Assembly: GCA_938028645.1 (NCBI GenBank)
Contig: CALIMD010000252.1
Span: forward strand, 1 to 11,662
Direction of reading: 5' to 3'
Length of the DNA stretch: 11,662 bases
Origin: an uncultured Alphaproteobacteria bacterium
GTDB lineage: Bacteria > Pseudomonadota > Alphaproteobacteria > Thalassobaculales > Thalassobaculaceae
Positions within the stretch are counted from its first letter, which is position 1; the number at the start of each line of letters is the position of its first letter. The notes beneath the pieces were generated by a model, which was not told the origin of the DNA, searched no databases, and saw only the letters and a program-made list of their open reading frames with translations. The position numbers and the translations under genes were made by a program. Positions 1-8,713 of this stretch are shown here, one piece after another.

Positions 1-1
1 C

Positions 2-3000
2 ATGCCAGATGCTCCCGTAGGGTCTTTAACAAGTCGCAAACGCGTGAGAAAATCTTTTGGAAGAATTTCTGAAGTCGCACCAATGCCGAATCTAATAGAG
101 ATTCAGAAAAGTTCTTATGATCATTTTCTTCAGGTCAACGCAAACGTTGAGGAGCGAGAAGATCTAGGACTGCAAGAGGTCTTTAAGACTGTTTTCCCTA
201 TTAAAGATTTTTCTGAGAATTCTATGCTTGAGTTTGTTAAATACGAACTTGAACAACCTAAATTTGATGTGGAAGAGTGTCAACAACGCGGGCTAACCTT
301 TGCTGCCCCGTTAAAAGTGACGCTTCGCCTTGTTGTCTGGGATATTGATGAAGATACCGGTGCGCGCTCAATAAGAGATATTAAAGAGCAGGATGTATAC
401 ATGGGCGACATGCCCCTAATGACGCAAAATGGTACTTTTGTTGTTAATGGAACAGAACGAGTGATAGTTTCTCAGATGCATCGCTCCCCGGGTGTGTTTT
501 TTGATCACGACAAAGGTAAAACTCATTCTTCTGGTAAATATCTTTTTGCTGCCAGGGTCATCCCCTATCGAGGATCTTGGCTAGACTTTGAATTTGATGC
601 GAAAGACATTTTGTATGTGCGAATTGACCGTCGAAGAAAATTGCCTGCTAGCACATTATTGATGGCGCTTTTAAGTGCCGAGTCAGAAGGCTACGTCGAA
701 AAATGTGATGCCTCAGGAGATGATCCAGAGAGAGCTAAAGTCTATGGTATGACTGCCGAGGAAATACTGGGCTTCTTTTATGGGGCCGTTAACTATTCTA
801 GAGATGGCGAAGGATGGAAAACTCCGTTCAACAACGAGGGCTATCAGGGCCAAAAACTTGTTCGTGATCTGATGGACGCAAAAACAAAAAAAATAGTTGC
901 TAACGTTGGTGATAAAATTACAAAAAGAGCCGCTCGAAAGCTTGAAGAGGGAGGGCTTAAGGATGTGTTCATCGAGAATGATGAACTTATAGGTCAATAC
1001 ATAAGCACCGATATAATAAACGAAAAAAATGGCGAGGTGTATTTCGAGGCAGGAACAGAAATAACCGAAGAATTATTAAACACTTTGGCTGAGGAGAAAA
1101 TAACGGAATTATCGATTTTGGCTATTGATCATACTAATATTGGTCCGTACATGCGCAACACTCTAATGGCGGATAAGAATACAAATAGAGACGATGCTCT
1201 GGTGGATATCTATAGAGTTATGCGCCCGGGAGAACCACCAACACTTGAGACCGCAGAAGCCCTATTTTCAGCACTGTTTTTTGATTCAGAACGATATGAT
1301 TTGTCGTCGGTCGGACGTGTTAAAATGAATGCAAGACTGGGGCTAGAAACTTCAGATACGCTGCGAGTCTTAAGAAAACGAGATATACTCGAGATCATGC
1401 GTATTTTAACAGATTTAAAAGATGGGAGAGGAGAAATTGATGATATAGACCATCTTGGAAACCGCCGAGTTAGATCTGTTGGTGAATTGATGGAGAACCA
1501 ATATAGGGTTGGCCTTCTTAGAATGGAGCGTGCGATACGAGAACGAATGAGTTCAGTAGAAATAGATACGGTTATGCCGCACGACTTGATTAATGCGAAA
1601 CCAGCAGCCGCGGCAGTCAGAGAGTTTTTTGGGTCTTCCCAACTCTCGCAGTTTATGGATCAAACTAATCCTCTCTCTGAAATAACGCATAAAAGGAGAC
1701 TTTCTGCGTTAGGCCCTGGCGGCCTGACAAGAGAGCGAGCTGGTTTTGAAGTGCGCGATGTTCACCCTACACATTACGGCAGAATATGCCCTATCGAGAC
1801 ACCGGAAGGTCCTAACATTGGCCTTATAAATTCCCTGGCGACATATGCGCGTGTAAACCAATATGGTTTCATTGAGACACCGTACCGGAACGTCACGGAT
1901 AGTAAAGTAACAGGAGAGGTCCGTTACATATCAGCTATGGAAGAAGGGCGCTATACTATTGCCCAAGCAAACGCGGAACTGGATCAAAATAGTAGATTTG
2001 TCGAAGAACTGGTGCCTGTTAGGAGGCAGGGAGACTTTGGTTTAGCACGACCTGAAGATATAGATTTAATTGATGTTTCTCCAAAACAACTTGTGTCTGT
2101 GGCAGCTGCGTTGATACCATTTTTAGAAAATGATGATGCCAACCGTGCATTAATGGGTTCCAACATGCAACGTCAAGCTGTTCCTCTGGTCAAGGCGGAG
2201 GCGCCATATGTCGGCACGGGCATGGAGGCGATTGTGGCGCGTGACTCTGGCGTAGTAATAATGGCCAAAAGATCAGGTGTAGTTGATCAAGTTGACGCCC
2301 AAAGGATAGTGATTAGGGCCAATAAGGAGACTGAGAGCACCCAATCCAATGTGGATATTTATAGCTTATTGAAGTACCAGAGATCCAACCAAAATACTTG
2401 TATAAATCAGCGTCCATTAGTTGCAGTGGGTGACACAGTTCAAGCCGGAGATATAATTGCGGATGGGCCCTCCACAGACCTAGGTGAGCTAGCTTTAGGG
2501 CGAAACGTGTTGGTAGCTTTTATGCCTTGGAATGGTTACAATTTCGAAGATTCTATACTCATATCAGAGCGAATTGTTAGAGATGATGTTTTCACATCAA
2601 TCCATATCGAAGAATTCGAAATCATGGCACGCGACACTAAGTTGGGCCAGGAAGAGATAACAAGAGATATCCCAAATATTGGGGAGGAATCCCTTAAAAA
2701 TCTTGATGAAGCTGGAATCGTTTATATAGGAGCAGAGGTAAATCCCGGAGATATATTAGTGGGTAAAGTGACTCCTAAGGGTGAGTCACCAATGACACCA
2801 GAAGAAAAGCTTCTACGGGCAATTTTTGGAGAAAAGGCATCAGATGTTCGAGACACTTCTCTGAAGGTGCCCCCTGGAGGTGCTGGAACTGTTGTAGAGG
2901 TGAGAGTCTTTTCGAGGCGAGGTGTTGACAAAGATGAACGTTCTCAAGCGATAGAAAGAACTGAAATAGAGCGTTTAGCTAAAGACCGAGATGACGAAAG

Positions 3001-4183
3001 AACCATTTTGGAGAGTGGTTTTTTTGATAGGTTAAAAGAACAATTAATTGGTCAAGTTGCTGTTTCAGGACCTAAGGGTTTTGTTCCAGGTGTGGTTTTG
3101 ACAGAAGAAGTACTTGGTGAGTACACACAAGGACAATGGAGACAGTTTGGGGTCGAGAACGATCAATTAATGGAGTACATAGAGGGTGTTCGCGCCGAGT
3201 TTGATAGAACAATCGAGCAACTTCAAGACCGTTTTGATAACAAGGTAGAGAAGTTACAAAGAGGCGATGAACTTCCACCTGGAGTGATGAAAATGGTTAA
3301 GGTTTTTGTTGCTGTTAAGCGAAAGCTACAACCAGGTGACAAGATGGCGGGTAGGCACGGGAATAAGGGCGTGATTTCCAAAATCGCTCCGATCGAAGAT
3401 ATGCCATATTTAGAAGACGGTACTCCGGTTGATATAGTGCTTAACCCTCTTGGAGTGCCATCCAGAATGAATGTGGGGCAGATATTAGAAACCCATCTAG
3501 GGTGGGCTTCTCATGGGCTAGGACGGCAGATTTCTGGCATGCTAAAGGAGCTTTCGCGGTCACAGGAAACAGAAAACCTCAGAAAAACATTAAAAGGAAT
3601 ATACGGAGAACCTCAATATGATTCCCAAATAGCACCATTAGGTGATGAAGAACTGACCGAACTTGCCAGTAACCTTAAAGGTGGAGTGCCCATGGGAACG
3701 CCGGTTTTCGATGGAGCGCATGAAAACGATGTTGTAAAGATGCTGGAACAAGCAGGGTTAGACTCGACAGGCCAAGTTGCTCTGATAGATGGTAGGACGG
3801 GTGAATCATTTGAAAGAAAAGTGACTGTCGGCTACATTTATATGCTCAAACTGCATCATTTAGTCGATGATAAGATTCATGCCCGTTCCATCGGACCATA
3901 CAGCCTTGTCACTCAACAGCCATTAGGGGGAAAGGCCCAGTTTGGCGGACAAAGGTTCGGAGAGATGGAAGTTTGGGCGTTAGAGGCATATGGTGCCGCA
4001 TATACGTTACAGGAAATGTTAACAGTTAAGTCGGATGATGTCTCGGGTAGAACAAAAGTTTATGAAGCGATTGTAAGGGGAGATGATAACTTTGAAGCAG
4101 GGATCCCAGAATCTTTTAATGTTTTAATTAAAGAGTTGCGTTCACTTGGTTTGAACGTCGATTTAGATCAAAGAGCCCTTTAG
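2..4183 (+). CDS. rpoB: DNA-directed RNA polymerase subunit beta
   Basis: This is the beta subunit of RNA polymerase, 1393 residues, which with beta-prime forms the catalytic cleft that makes RNA from NTPs. The N-terminus (RKRVRKSFGRI, then MPNLIEIQKSSYDHFLQ) matches alphaproteobacterial beta. The rifampicin-pocket segment lies at about residues 542-570 (FFGSSQLSQFMDQ onward), with Q550, D553, H563, S568 and L570 matching E. coli Q513, D516, H526, S531 and L533. The NFED motif near the active site is at residues 847-850. The lysines of DKMAGRHGNKG, which contact the initiating nucleotide and RNA, are K1114 and K1122. A lineage insertion comparable to E. coli SI2 lies at about residues 975-1085, and the C-terminal segment that packs on beta-prime is intact. 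The ATG begins at the second base of the window, so its ribosome-binding site is not visible. The start is plausible because homologues begin about 8-10 residues before the conserved RKR, but an upstream start cannot be excluded. It ends in TAG, 118 bases before rpoC. Confidence 0.97.
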   Translation: MPDAPVGSLTSRKRVRKSFGRISEVAPMPNLIEIQKSSYDHFLQVNANVEEREDLGLQEVFKTVFPIKDFSENSMLEFVKYELEQPKFDVEECQQRGLTFAAPLKVTLRLVVWDIDEDTGARSIRDIKEQDVYMGDMPLMTQNGTFVVNGTERVIVSQMHRSPGVFFDHDKGKTHSSGKYLFAARVIPYRGSWLDFEFDAKDILYVRIDRRRKLPASTLLMALLSAESEGYVEKCDASGDDPERAKVYGMTAEEILGFFYGAVNYSRDGEGWKTPFNNEGYQGQKLVRDLMDAKTKKIVANVGDKITKRAARKLEEGGLKDVFIENDELIGQYISTDIINEKNGEVYFEAGTEITEELLNTLAEEKITELSILAIDHTNIGPYMRNTLMADKNTNRDDALVDIYRVMRPGEPPTLETAEALFSALFFDSERYDLSSVGRVKMNARLGLETSDTLRVLRKRDILEIMRILTDLKDGRGEIDDIDHLGNRRVRSVGELMENQYRVGLLRMERAIRERMSSVEIDTVMPHDLINAKPAAAAVREFFGSSQLSQFMDQTNPLSEITHKRRLSALGPGGLTRERAGFEVRDVHPTHYGRICPIETPEGPNIGLINSLATYARVNQYGFIETPYRNVTDSKVTGEVRYISAMEEGRYTIAQANAELDQNSRFVEELVPVRRQGDFGLARPEDIDLIDVSPKQLVSVAAALIPFLENDDANRALMGSNMQRQAVPLVKAEAPYVGTGMEAIVARDSGVVIMAKRSGVVDQVDAQRIVIRANKETESTQSNVDIYSLLKYQRSNQNTCINQRPLVAVGDTVQAGDIIADGPSTDLGELALGRNVLVAFMPWNGYNFEDSILISERIVRDDVFTSIHIEEFEIMARDTKLGQEEITRDIPNIGEESLKNLDEAGIVYIGAEVNPGDILVGKVTPKGESPMTPEEKLLRAIFGEKASDVRDTSLKVPPGGAGTVVEVRVFSRRGVDKDERSQAIERTEIERLAKDRDDERTILESGFFDRLKEQLIGQVAVSGPKGFVPGVVLTEEVLGEYTQGQWRQFGVENDQLMEYIEGVRAEFDRTIEQLQDRFDNKVEKLQRGDELPPGVMKMVKVFVAVKRKLQPGDKMAGRHGNKGVISKIAPIEDMPYLEDGTPVDIVLNPLGVPSRMNVGQILETHLGWASHGLGRQISGMLKELSRSQETENLRKTLKGIYGEPQYDSQIAPLGDEELTELASNLKGGVPMGTPVFDGAHENDVVKMLEQAGLDSTGQVALIDGRTGESFERKVTVGYIYMLKLHHLVDDKIHARSIGPYSLVTQQPLGGKAQFGGQRFGEMEVWALEAYGAAYTLQEMLTVKSDDVSGRTKVYEAIVRGDDNFEAGIPESFNVLIKELRSLGLNVDLDQRAL

Positions 4184-4301
4184 ATCCTAGTCGCTAAATA
4201 GTTAAATGTTGGGTTAATTTTTGGATGCCATTTGAAATGATAGTGAACAGTACGACAAGAAGTTGTAATTTTTCTCTAGTGCTACTCAAGGAGATTAGAA
4301 T
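4184..4301 (+). other. rpoB-rpoC intergenic spacer with rpoC ribosome-binding site
   Basis: This AT-rich spacer of 118 bases separates the two polymerase genes. It ends with a strong Shine-Dalgarno sequence, AAGGAG at 4288-4293, eight bases before the rpoC ATG, which fixes that start. The only other structure I see is a short hairpin with a T-run at 4251-4273, listed separately. No convincing promoter was seen, so rpoC is most likely transcribed from upstream of rpoB. Confidence 0.8.
4251..4273 (+). terminator. Weak terminator-like hairpin between rpoB and rpoC
   Basis: TACGAC (4251-4256) pairs with GTTGTA (4262-4267), including one G-U pair, around the loop AAGAA. It is followed by one A and then five T (4269-4273). 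The shape is that of an intrinsic terminator, but the stem is only 6 bp and AU-rich, so at most partial termination or pausing is expected. It could equally be a chance structure in AT-rich DNA. Confidence 0.3.
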
Positions 4302-7300
4302 ATGAACGATATAGCTAATATATTTGGCCAACCAACTGGAACTGAGAGCTTTGACCAAATTAAAATATCTATAGCAAGTCCAGAAAGAATTCATTCCTGG
4401 TCTTTTGGTGAGATAAAGAAGCCAGAAACAATAAATTATCGAACATTTAAACCGGAGCGAGATGGACTTTTTTGCGCTCGTATTTTTGGCCCAATAAAAG
4501 ATTATGAATGCTTGTGCGGTAAGTATAAGCGAATGAAATATAGGGGAATCGTATGTGAAAAATGCGGGGTTGAGGTTACTCTAAGCAAAGTTAGAAGAGA
4601 GAGAATGGGGCATATTGAGTTAGCGTCCCCTGTTGCTCATATATGGTTTTTAAAGTCATTGCCGAGCAGAATTGGCCTTCTCCTTGATATGACGCTTAAA
4701 GAACTTGAACGAGTACTCTATTTTGAGAGCTTTGTTGTGCTTGATGAGGGGTTTACGTCTCTGGATAAGCGTCAGTTGTTGTCTGAAGAGGAGTATTTTG
4801 ATGCCATGGATGAATTTGGCGAGGATACCTTCAGAGCTGCAATAGGTGCTGAGGCACTCAAGGAGATGTTATCCAATTTAGATTTGGAAGAAGAAGTAGT
4901 TGAGATTAGAGAAGGTCTGAGAACAACTGGCTCGGAGATGAAAAGAAAAAAATATGTCAAGCGACTGAAACTGGTTGAAGCATTTATCGAATCAGGTTGC
5001 CGACCAGAATGGATGATACTCGATGTTGTACCAGTTATTCCGCCAGAGTTGAGGCCACTGGTGCCCTTGGATGGTGGTCGATTCGCTACCTCAGACCTCA
5101 ATGATCTCTATCGTCGTGTGATAAATCGAAATAATAGATTAAAACGTCTCATAGAGCTTAGAGCCCCCGATATAATCGTCCGTAATGAAAAAAGGATGCT
5201 TCAGGAATCTGTGGATGCTCTTTTCGATAATGGCCGAAGAGGCAGAGTTATTACAGGTGCGAATAAACGTCCTTTAAAGTCACTTTCAGATATGCTGAAA
5301 GGAAAGCAGGGAAGATTTAGACAAAACTTATTAGGGAAGAGGGTCGACTATTCTGGACGCTCGGTCATAGTGGTTGGGCCTGAATTAAAACTGCACCAAT
5401 GTGGGTTACCAAAAAAAATGGCATTGGAATTGTTTAAACCATTTATTTATTCAAAATTAGAACTATACGGGTTAGCTACTACCATAAAAGCGGCTAAAAG
5501 GATGGTCGAGAAGGAGCGTCCAGAGGTATGGGATATACTAGAGGAGGTTATCCGGGAACATCCAGTTTTGTTGAATAGGGCGCCAACGCTGCATCGGTTG
5601 GGTATACAAGCCTTTGAACCAGTGCTGATAGAAGGAAAGGCCATACAGCTACACCCACTTGTATGTACGGCATTTAACGCTGACTTTGATGGAGACCAGA
5701 TGGCCGTGCATGTTCCATTATCGCTGGAAGCGCAGTTAGAAGCGCGTGTGCTGATGATGTCAACCAACAATATATTAAGCCCTGCTAATGGAAAACCAAT
5801 TATAGTTCCATCTCAAGATATTATCCTTGGACTTTACCATTTAACTATGGAGAGACCCGGTATGATTGGCGAAGGAATGGTCTTCGCCAATTTGTCTGAA
5901 ATGGAGCATGCTTTAAATAGTGGAGCAGTTCACTTGCACGCCAAGGTCAGGGCACGTATTGCGACCTTTGATGATAATGGTGATAAGGTGACCAAGGTTG
6001 TTGATTCAACTCCGGGTAGATTAAGGCTAGCTAAATTGTTGCCAGACAGTCCACGGTTAGGTTTCGGAACGATCAACAAATTAATGACAAAAAAAGAAGT
6101 ATCGAATGTGATTGATAATGTTTATCGACATTGTGGGCAGAAGGAGACGGTTTTATTTGCTGACCGGGTAATGGCCATGGGCTTTGGTCAAGCCTGTGTG
6201 GCCGGAATATCATTTGGGAAGGACGATCTTATAATTCCCGAAACTAAAAACGGTTTGGTCGACGATGCGAGTAAACAAGTTAAAGAATTTGAGCAACAAT
6301 ACCTAGATGGATTGATAACGCAGGGCGAAAAATATAATAAAGTTGTGGATGTATGGTCGCGCTGCACAGACCAAGTCGCCGAAGAAATGATGGGCCGTAT
6401 AATGACCATTGAAGAGGGCAAAGAAGTCAATTCCGTATGGATGATGGCTCACTCTGGAGCTAGAGGCTCACCGGCTCAGATAAAACAGCTGGCTGGTATG
6501 CGCGGGCTTATGGCAAAACCCTCTGGAGAAATAATAGAAACGCCGATTATCTCAAATTTCAAAGAAGGACTAAATGTTCTTGAATACTTCAACTCAACCC
6601 ATGGTGCAAGAAAAGGGTTGGCCGATACAGCGTTGAAAACGGCAAACTCAGGTTATTTGACGAGGCGTTTAGTGGATGTGGCCCAAGATTGTATAATAAT
6701 TGAACATGACTGTGGCTCGACTAGGGGGCTTACAGTTAAGGCAGTTGTTGAGGATGGCGAGATAATCGACCCACTGTCTGAGCGAATCCTTGGCCGCAGT
6801 GCAGCTGAGGATATTAGCGATCCAGCTACTGGGCGCGTAATAGTGAAAGCCGCAGAGATTATTGGCGAAGAAGATGTTGATGCCATTGATGAAGCAGGTA
6901 TTGAATCTGTCTTAATTAGATCGGTTCTAACTTGTGATACTAAAGGTGGGGTTTGCGGCGCATGTTATGGTCGCGACCTTGCACGCGGAACTTCTGTTAA
7001 CGTTGGTGAGGCTGTTGGTGTTATAGCGGCACAATCAATAGGAGAGCCAGGTACACAGCTTACTATGAGAACCTTTCACATAGGCGGTGCAGCGCAACGT
7101 GGTGCAGAACAATCCAGTATAGAGGCAGCATTTACTGCAAAGGCAGCAATAGTTAACCGTAACGTGGTTGAGAATTCCGCTGGTGTATTAATTGTTATGA
7201 GCCGGAATGCAGAAGTGGTTCTTTCTGATTCTCAAGGCAGAGAACGGGCACGACACAAACTACCTTATGGGTCGAGGTTAATGGTCGACGACGGACAAGA

Positions 7301-8480
7301 TGTCATGCAAGGACAAACATTAGCGGAATGGGACCCATATACAATACCTATAATAACGGAAAAGGAAGGAACCGCACATTACGTTGATCTTGTTGACGGG
7401 GTCTCAATGAGAGAAGTGGTTGATGAGGCTACTGGTATAGCGTCGCGTGTTGTTTTTGATTGGAAGCAACAGTCTAAGGGAGCAGACTTACGGCCCAGGA
7501 TAACACTTCGCGATGATGCGGGTGAGGTTATTGAGCTGGGAAATGGTTTAGAAGCTCGCTATTTCATGTCGCTTGATGCCATTTTATCTGTTGAGAATGG
7601 AGCAAAAGTTCAAGCCGGAGATGTCCTTGCGAGAATCCCACGTGAATCTTCCAAAACACGTGATATAACCGGCGGACTACCTCGAGTGGCAGAATTATTT
7701 GAGGCCCGTAAACCAAAGGATTATGCGATTATAAGTGAATCGGAGGGCCGAGTAGAGTTTGGGCGCGATTATAAGACTAAAAGGCGAGTGAATGTAGTTC
7801 CTGTAGAAGGCGACGGAGAGCTCGTAGAATATCTAATTCCTAAGGGCAAACACCTTGCGGTTCAGGAGGGGGATTATGTGCAGGTTGGCGATTTATTATT
7901 AGATGGTAATCCCGTTCCTCATGATATTCTCAATATTTTGGGCGTAGAAGAACTAGCCAGCTATTTAACTAACGAGGTACAGGATGTTTATCGGCTTCAA
8001 GGAGTTAAAATTAATGATAAACATATAGAAGTGATAGTCCGTCAAATGTTACAGAAAGTTGAAATAGAAGATGGCGGCGAAACTACATTCCTCGTTGGTG
8101 AAACCATCGATAGAGAGGAATTCGAAAACATTAATGAGAAAACGGTGAAGGAAGGGTTGATACCAGCAAAGGCAAGGCCTGTGCTCCAAGGTATAACCAA
8201 AGCTTCGTTACAGACAAAATCCTTCATTTCTGCTGCATCGTTTCAGGAGACCACCAGAGTGTTAACCGAGGCAGCTGTATCTGGTAAAGTTGATAACTTG
8301 GAGGGATTAAAGGAAAATGTAATTGTTGGCCGGCTAGTTCCAGCCGGAACTGGCAGTGTAATGAACCGATTTAAACGTATAGCCGCATCTCGGGACAAAG
8401 AACTTGCCCTTCAAGAGGCGGAGATTGCGCCTCCGATGCTCGATGATGCTTCGGATCAACAAGTGACTGCGGCAGAATAA
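4302..8480 (+). CDS. rpoC: DNA-directed RNA polymerase subunit beta-prime
   Basis: This is the beta-prime subunit of RNA polymerase, 1392 residues, which carries the catalytic metal site. The N-terminal zinc site uses C70, C72, C85 and C88. The Mg-binding loop NADFDGDQMA has D461, D463 and D465. The second zinc site is C804, C878, C885 and C888. The trigger loop follows (LTMRTFHIGG, with M922, R923 and H926), then an insertion of about 180 residues like the proteobacterial SI3 domain (roughly 933-1115). The conserved GGLPRVAELFEAR begins at residue 1124. Length and all key residues are normal for Alphaproteobacteria. The start is set by AAGGAG eight bases upstream and by an N-terminus (MNDIANIFGQ) that aligns with family starts. 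It ends in TAA inside a small hairpin with a T-run. It sits directly after rpoB as in nearly all bacteria. Confidence 0.98.
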   Translation: MNDIANIFGQPTGTESFDQIKISIASPERIHSWSFGEIKKPETINYRTFKPERDGLFCARIFGPIKDYECLCGKYKRMKYRGIVCEKCGVEVTLSKVRRERMGHIELASPVAHIWFLKSLPSRIGLLLDMTLKELERVLYFESFVVLDEGFTSLDKRQLLSEEEYFDAMDEFGEDTFRAAIGAEALKEMLSNLDLEEEVVEIREGLRTTGSEMKRKKYVKRLKLVEAFIESGCRPEWMILDVVPVIPPELRPLVPLDGGRFATSDLNDLYRRVINRNNRLKRLIELRAPDIIVRNEKRMLQESVDALFDNGRRGRVITGANKRPLKSLSDMLKGKQGRFRQNLLGKRVDYSGRSVIVVGPELKLHQCGLPKKMALELFKPFIYSKLELYGLATTIKAAKRMVEKERPEVWDILEEVIREHPVLLNRAPTLHRLGIQAFEPVLIEGKAIQLHPLVCTAFNADFDGDQMAVHVPLSLEAQLEARVLMMSTNNILSPANGKPIIVPSQDIILGLYHLTMERPGMIGEGMVFANLSEMEHALNSGAVHLHAKVRARIATFDDNGDKVTKVVDSTPGRLRLAKLLPDSPRLGFGTINKLMTKKEVSNVIDNVYRHCGQKETVLFADRVMAMGFGQACVAGISFGKDDLIIPETKNGLVDDASKQVKEFEQQYLDGLITQGEKYNKVVDVWSRCTDQVAEEMMGRIMTIEEGKEVNSVWMMAHSGARGSPAQIKQLAGMRGLMAKPSGEIIETPIISNFKEGLNVLEYFNSTHGARKGLADTALKTANSGYLTRRLVDVAQDCIIIEHDCGSTRGLTVKAVVEDGEIIDPLSERILGRSAAEDISDPATGRVIVKAAEIIGEEDVDAIDEAGIESVLIRSVLTCDTKGGVCGACYGRDLARGTSVNVGEAVGVIAAQSIGEPGTQLTMRTFHIGGAAQRGAEQSSIEAAFTAKAAIVNRNVVENSAGVLIVMSRNAEVVLSDSQGRERARHKLPYGSRLMVDDGQDVMQGQTLAEWDPYTIPIITEKEGTAHYVDLVDGVSMREVVDEATGIASRVVFDWKQQSKGADLRPRITLRDDAGEVIELGNGLEARYFMSLDAILSVENGAKVQAGDVLARIPRESSKTRDITGGLPRVAELFEARKPKDYAIISESEGRVEFGRDYKTKRRVNVVPVEGDGELVEYLIPKGKHLAVQEGDYVQVGDLLLDGNPVPHDILNILGVEELASYLTNEVQDVYRLQGVKINDKHIEVIVRQMLQKVEIEDGGETTFLVGETIDREEFENINEKTVKEGLIPAKARPVLQGITKASLQTKSFISAASFQETTRVLTEAAVSGKVDNLEGLKENVIVGRLVPAGTGSVMNRFKRIAASRDKELALQEAEIAPPMLDDASDQQVTAAE

Positions 8481-8491
8481 CTGCTGTTTTT
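8470..8491 (+). terminator. Possible terminator overlapping the rpoC stop codon
   Basis: CGGCAG (8470-8475) pairs with CTGCTG (8481-8486), with one G-U pair, around the loop AATAA, which contains the last bases of the rpoC stop codon. Five T follow at 8487-8491. This is a short but classically shaped intrinsic terminator. It would end the rpoBC transcript at the stop codon, although a ribosome finishing rpoC would cover part of the stem. Confidence 0.4.
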
Positions 8492-8575
8492 GTTCTGCAT
8501 TAACATAATAAACCGCGTTTCGCGAAATAAGGGCATGCTGTTTAGACTATCGGGTGATCTGTGAATTCTTTAGAC

Positions 8576-8612
8576 CCCCCTTATATTGTAATATTATTAC
8601 AATATAAGGGGG
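8576..8612. repeat. Perfect 37-base palindrome
   Basis: The left arm at 8576-8593 begins CCCCCTTATATTG and the right arm at 8595-8612 is its exact 18-base reverse complement, ending in GGGGG. They share a single central T at 8594. As RNA it would form a long hairpin with a GC-clamped base. No T-run follows in either direction, so it is not a standard intrinsic terminator. It could protect or process the rpoC 3' end, act as a double-stranded RNA cleavage site, or be a dimer-binding operator whose inner 17 bases (8586-8602) are TTGTAATA, T, TATTACAA. It could also be a dispersed palindromic element. The structure is certain but its role is unknown. Confidence 0.9.
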
Positions 8613-8678
8613 ATTTGCGCAAAACTTGTACTAAAAGTAAAATTAAGAATAAAGATTACGATTCTTTTAACTCAGGAC

Positions 8679-8707
8679 TTGACCCAAGGGCCTATCATAA
8701 ATAGTAT
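8679..8707 (+). promoter_or_regulatory. Predicted sigma70-type promoter for rpsG-fusA-tuf
   Basis: A -35 box TTGACC (8679-8684, five of six consensus bases) is separated by exactly 17 bases from a -10 box TAGTAT (8702-8707, four of six consensus bases). Transcription would begin near 8713-8715, giving an untranslated leader of about 215 nt before rpsG. A weaker alternative lies upstream (TTGTAC at 8626-8631, with a poor -10 near 8650). The position after the rpoC-end hairpins and ahead of a leader terminator supports the call. Confidence 0.6.
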
Positions 8708-8713
8708 CCGGCC

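Noticed and set aside
21..33. boxA-like sequence (TCTTTAACAA) at the start of rpoB
   Set aside because: It matches the antitermination boxA core, but it lies inside codons for S-L-T-S of RpoB with no boxB or rRNA-leader context. Coincidence is more likely.
713..997. Minus-strand open frame of 94 codons inside rpoB, and similar minus-strand frames elsewhere in rpoB, rpoC, rpsG and fusA
   Set aside because: They lie wholly within strongly conserved genes on the other strand, show no family features or ribosome-binding context, and are expected by chance.
4194..4394. Minus-strand open frame of 66 codons across the rpoB-rpoC gap
   Set aside because: Half of it overlaps the rpoC coding start, its composition reflects AT-rich DNA, and it resembles no known protein.
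8661..8673. Second boxA-like stretch (CTTTTAAC) before the rpsG promoter
   Set aside because: It has an extra T compared with boxA and lies upstream of the predicted promoter, so it would not be in the leader RNA.
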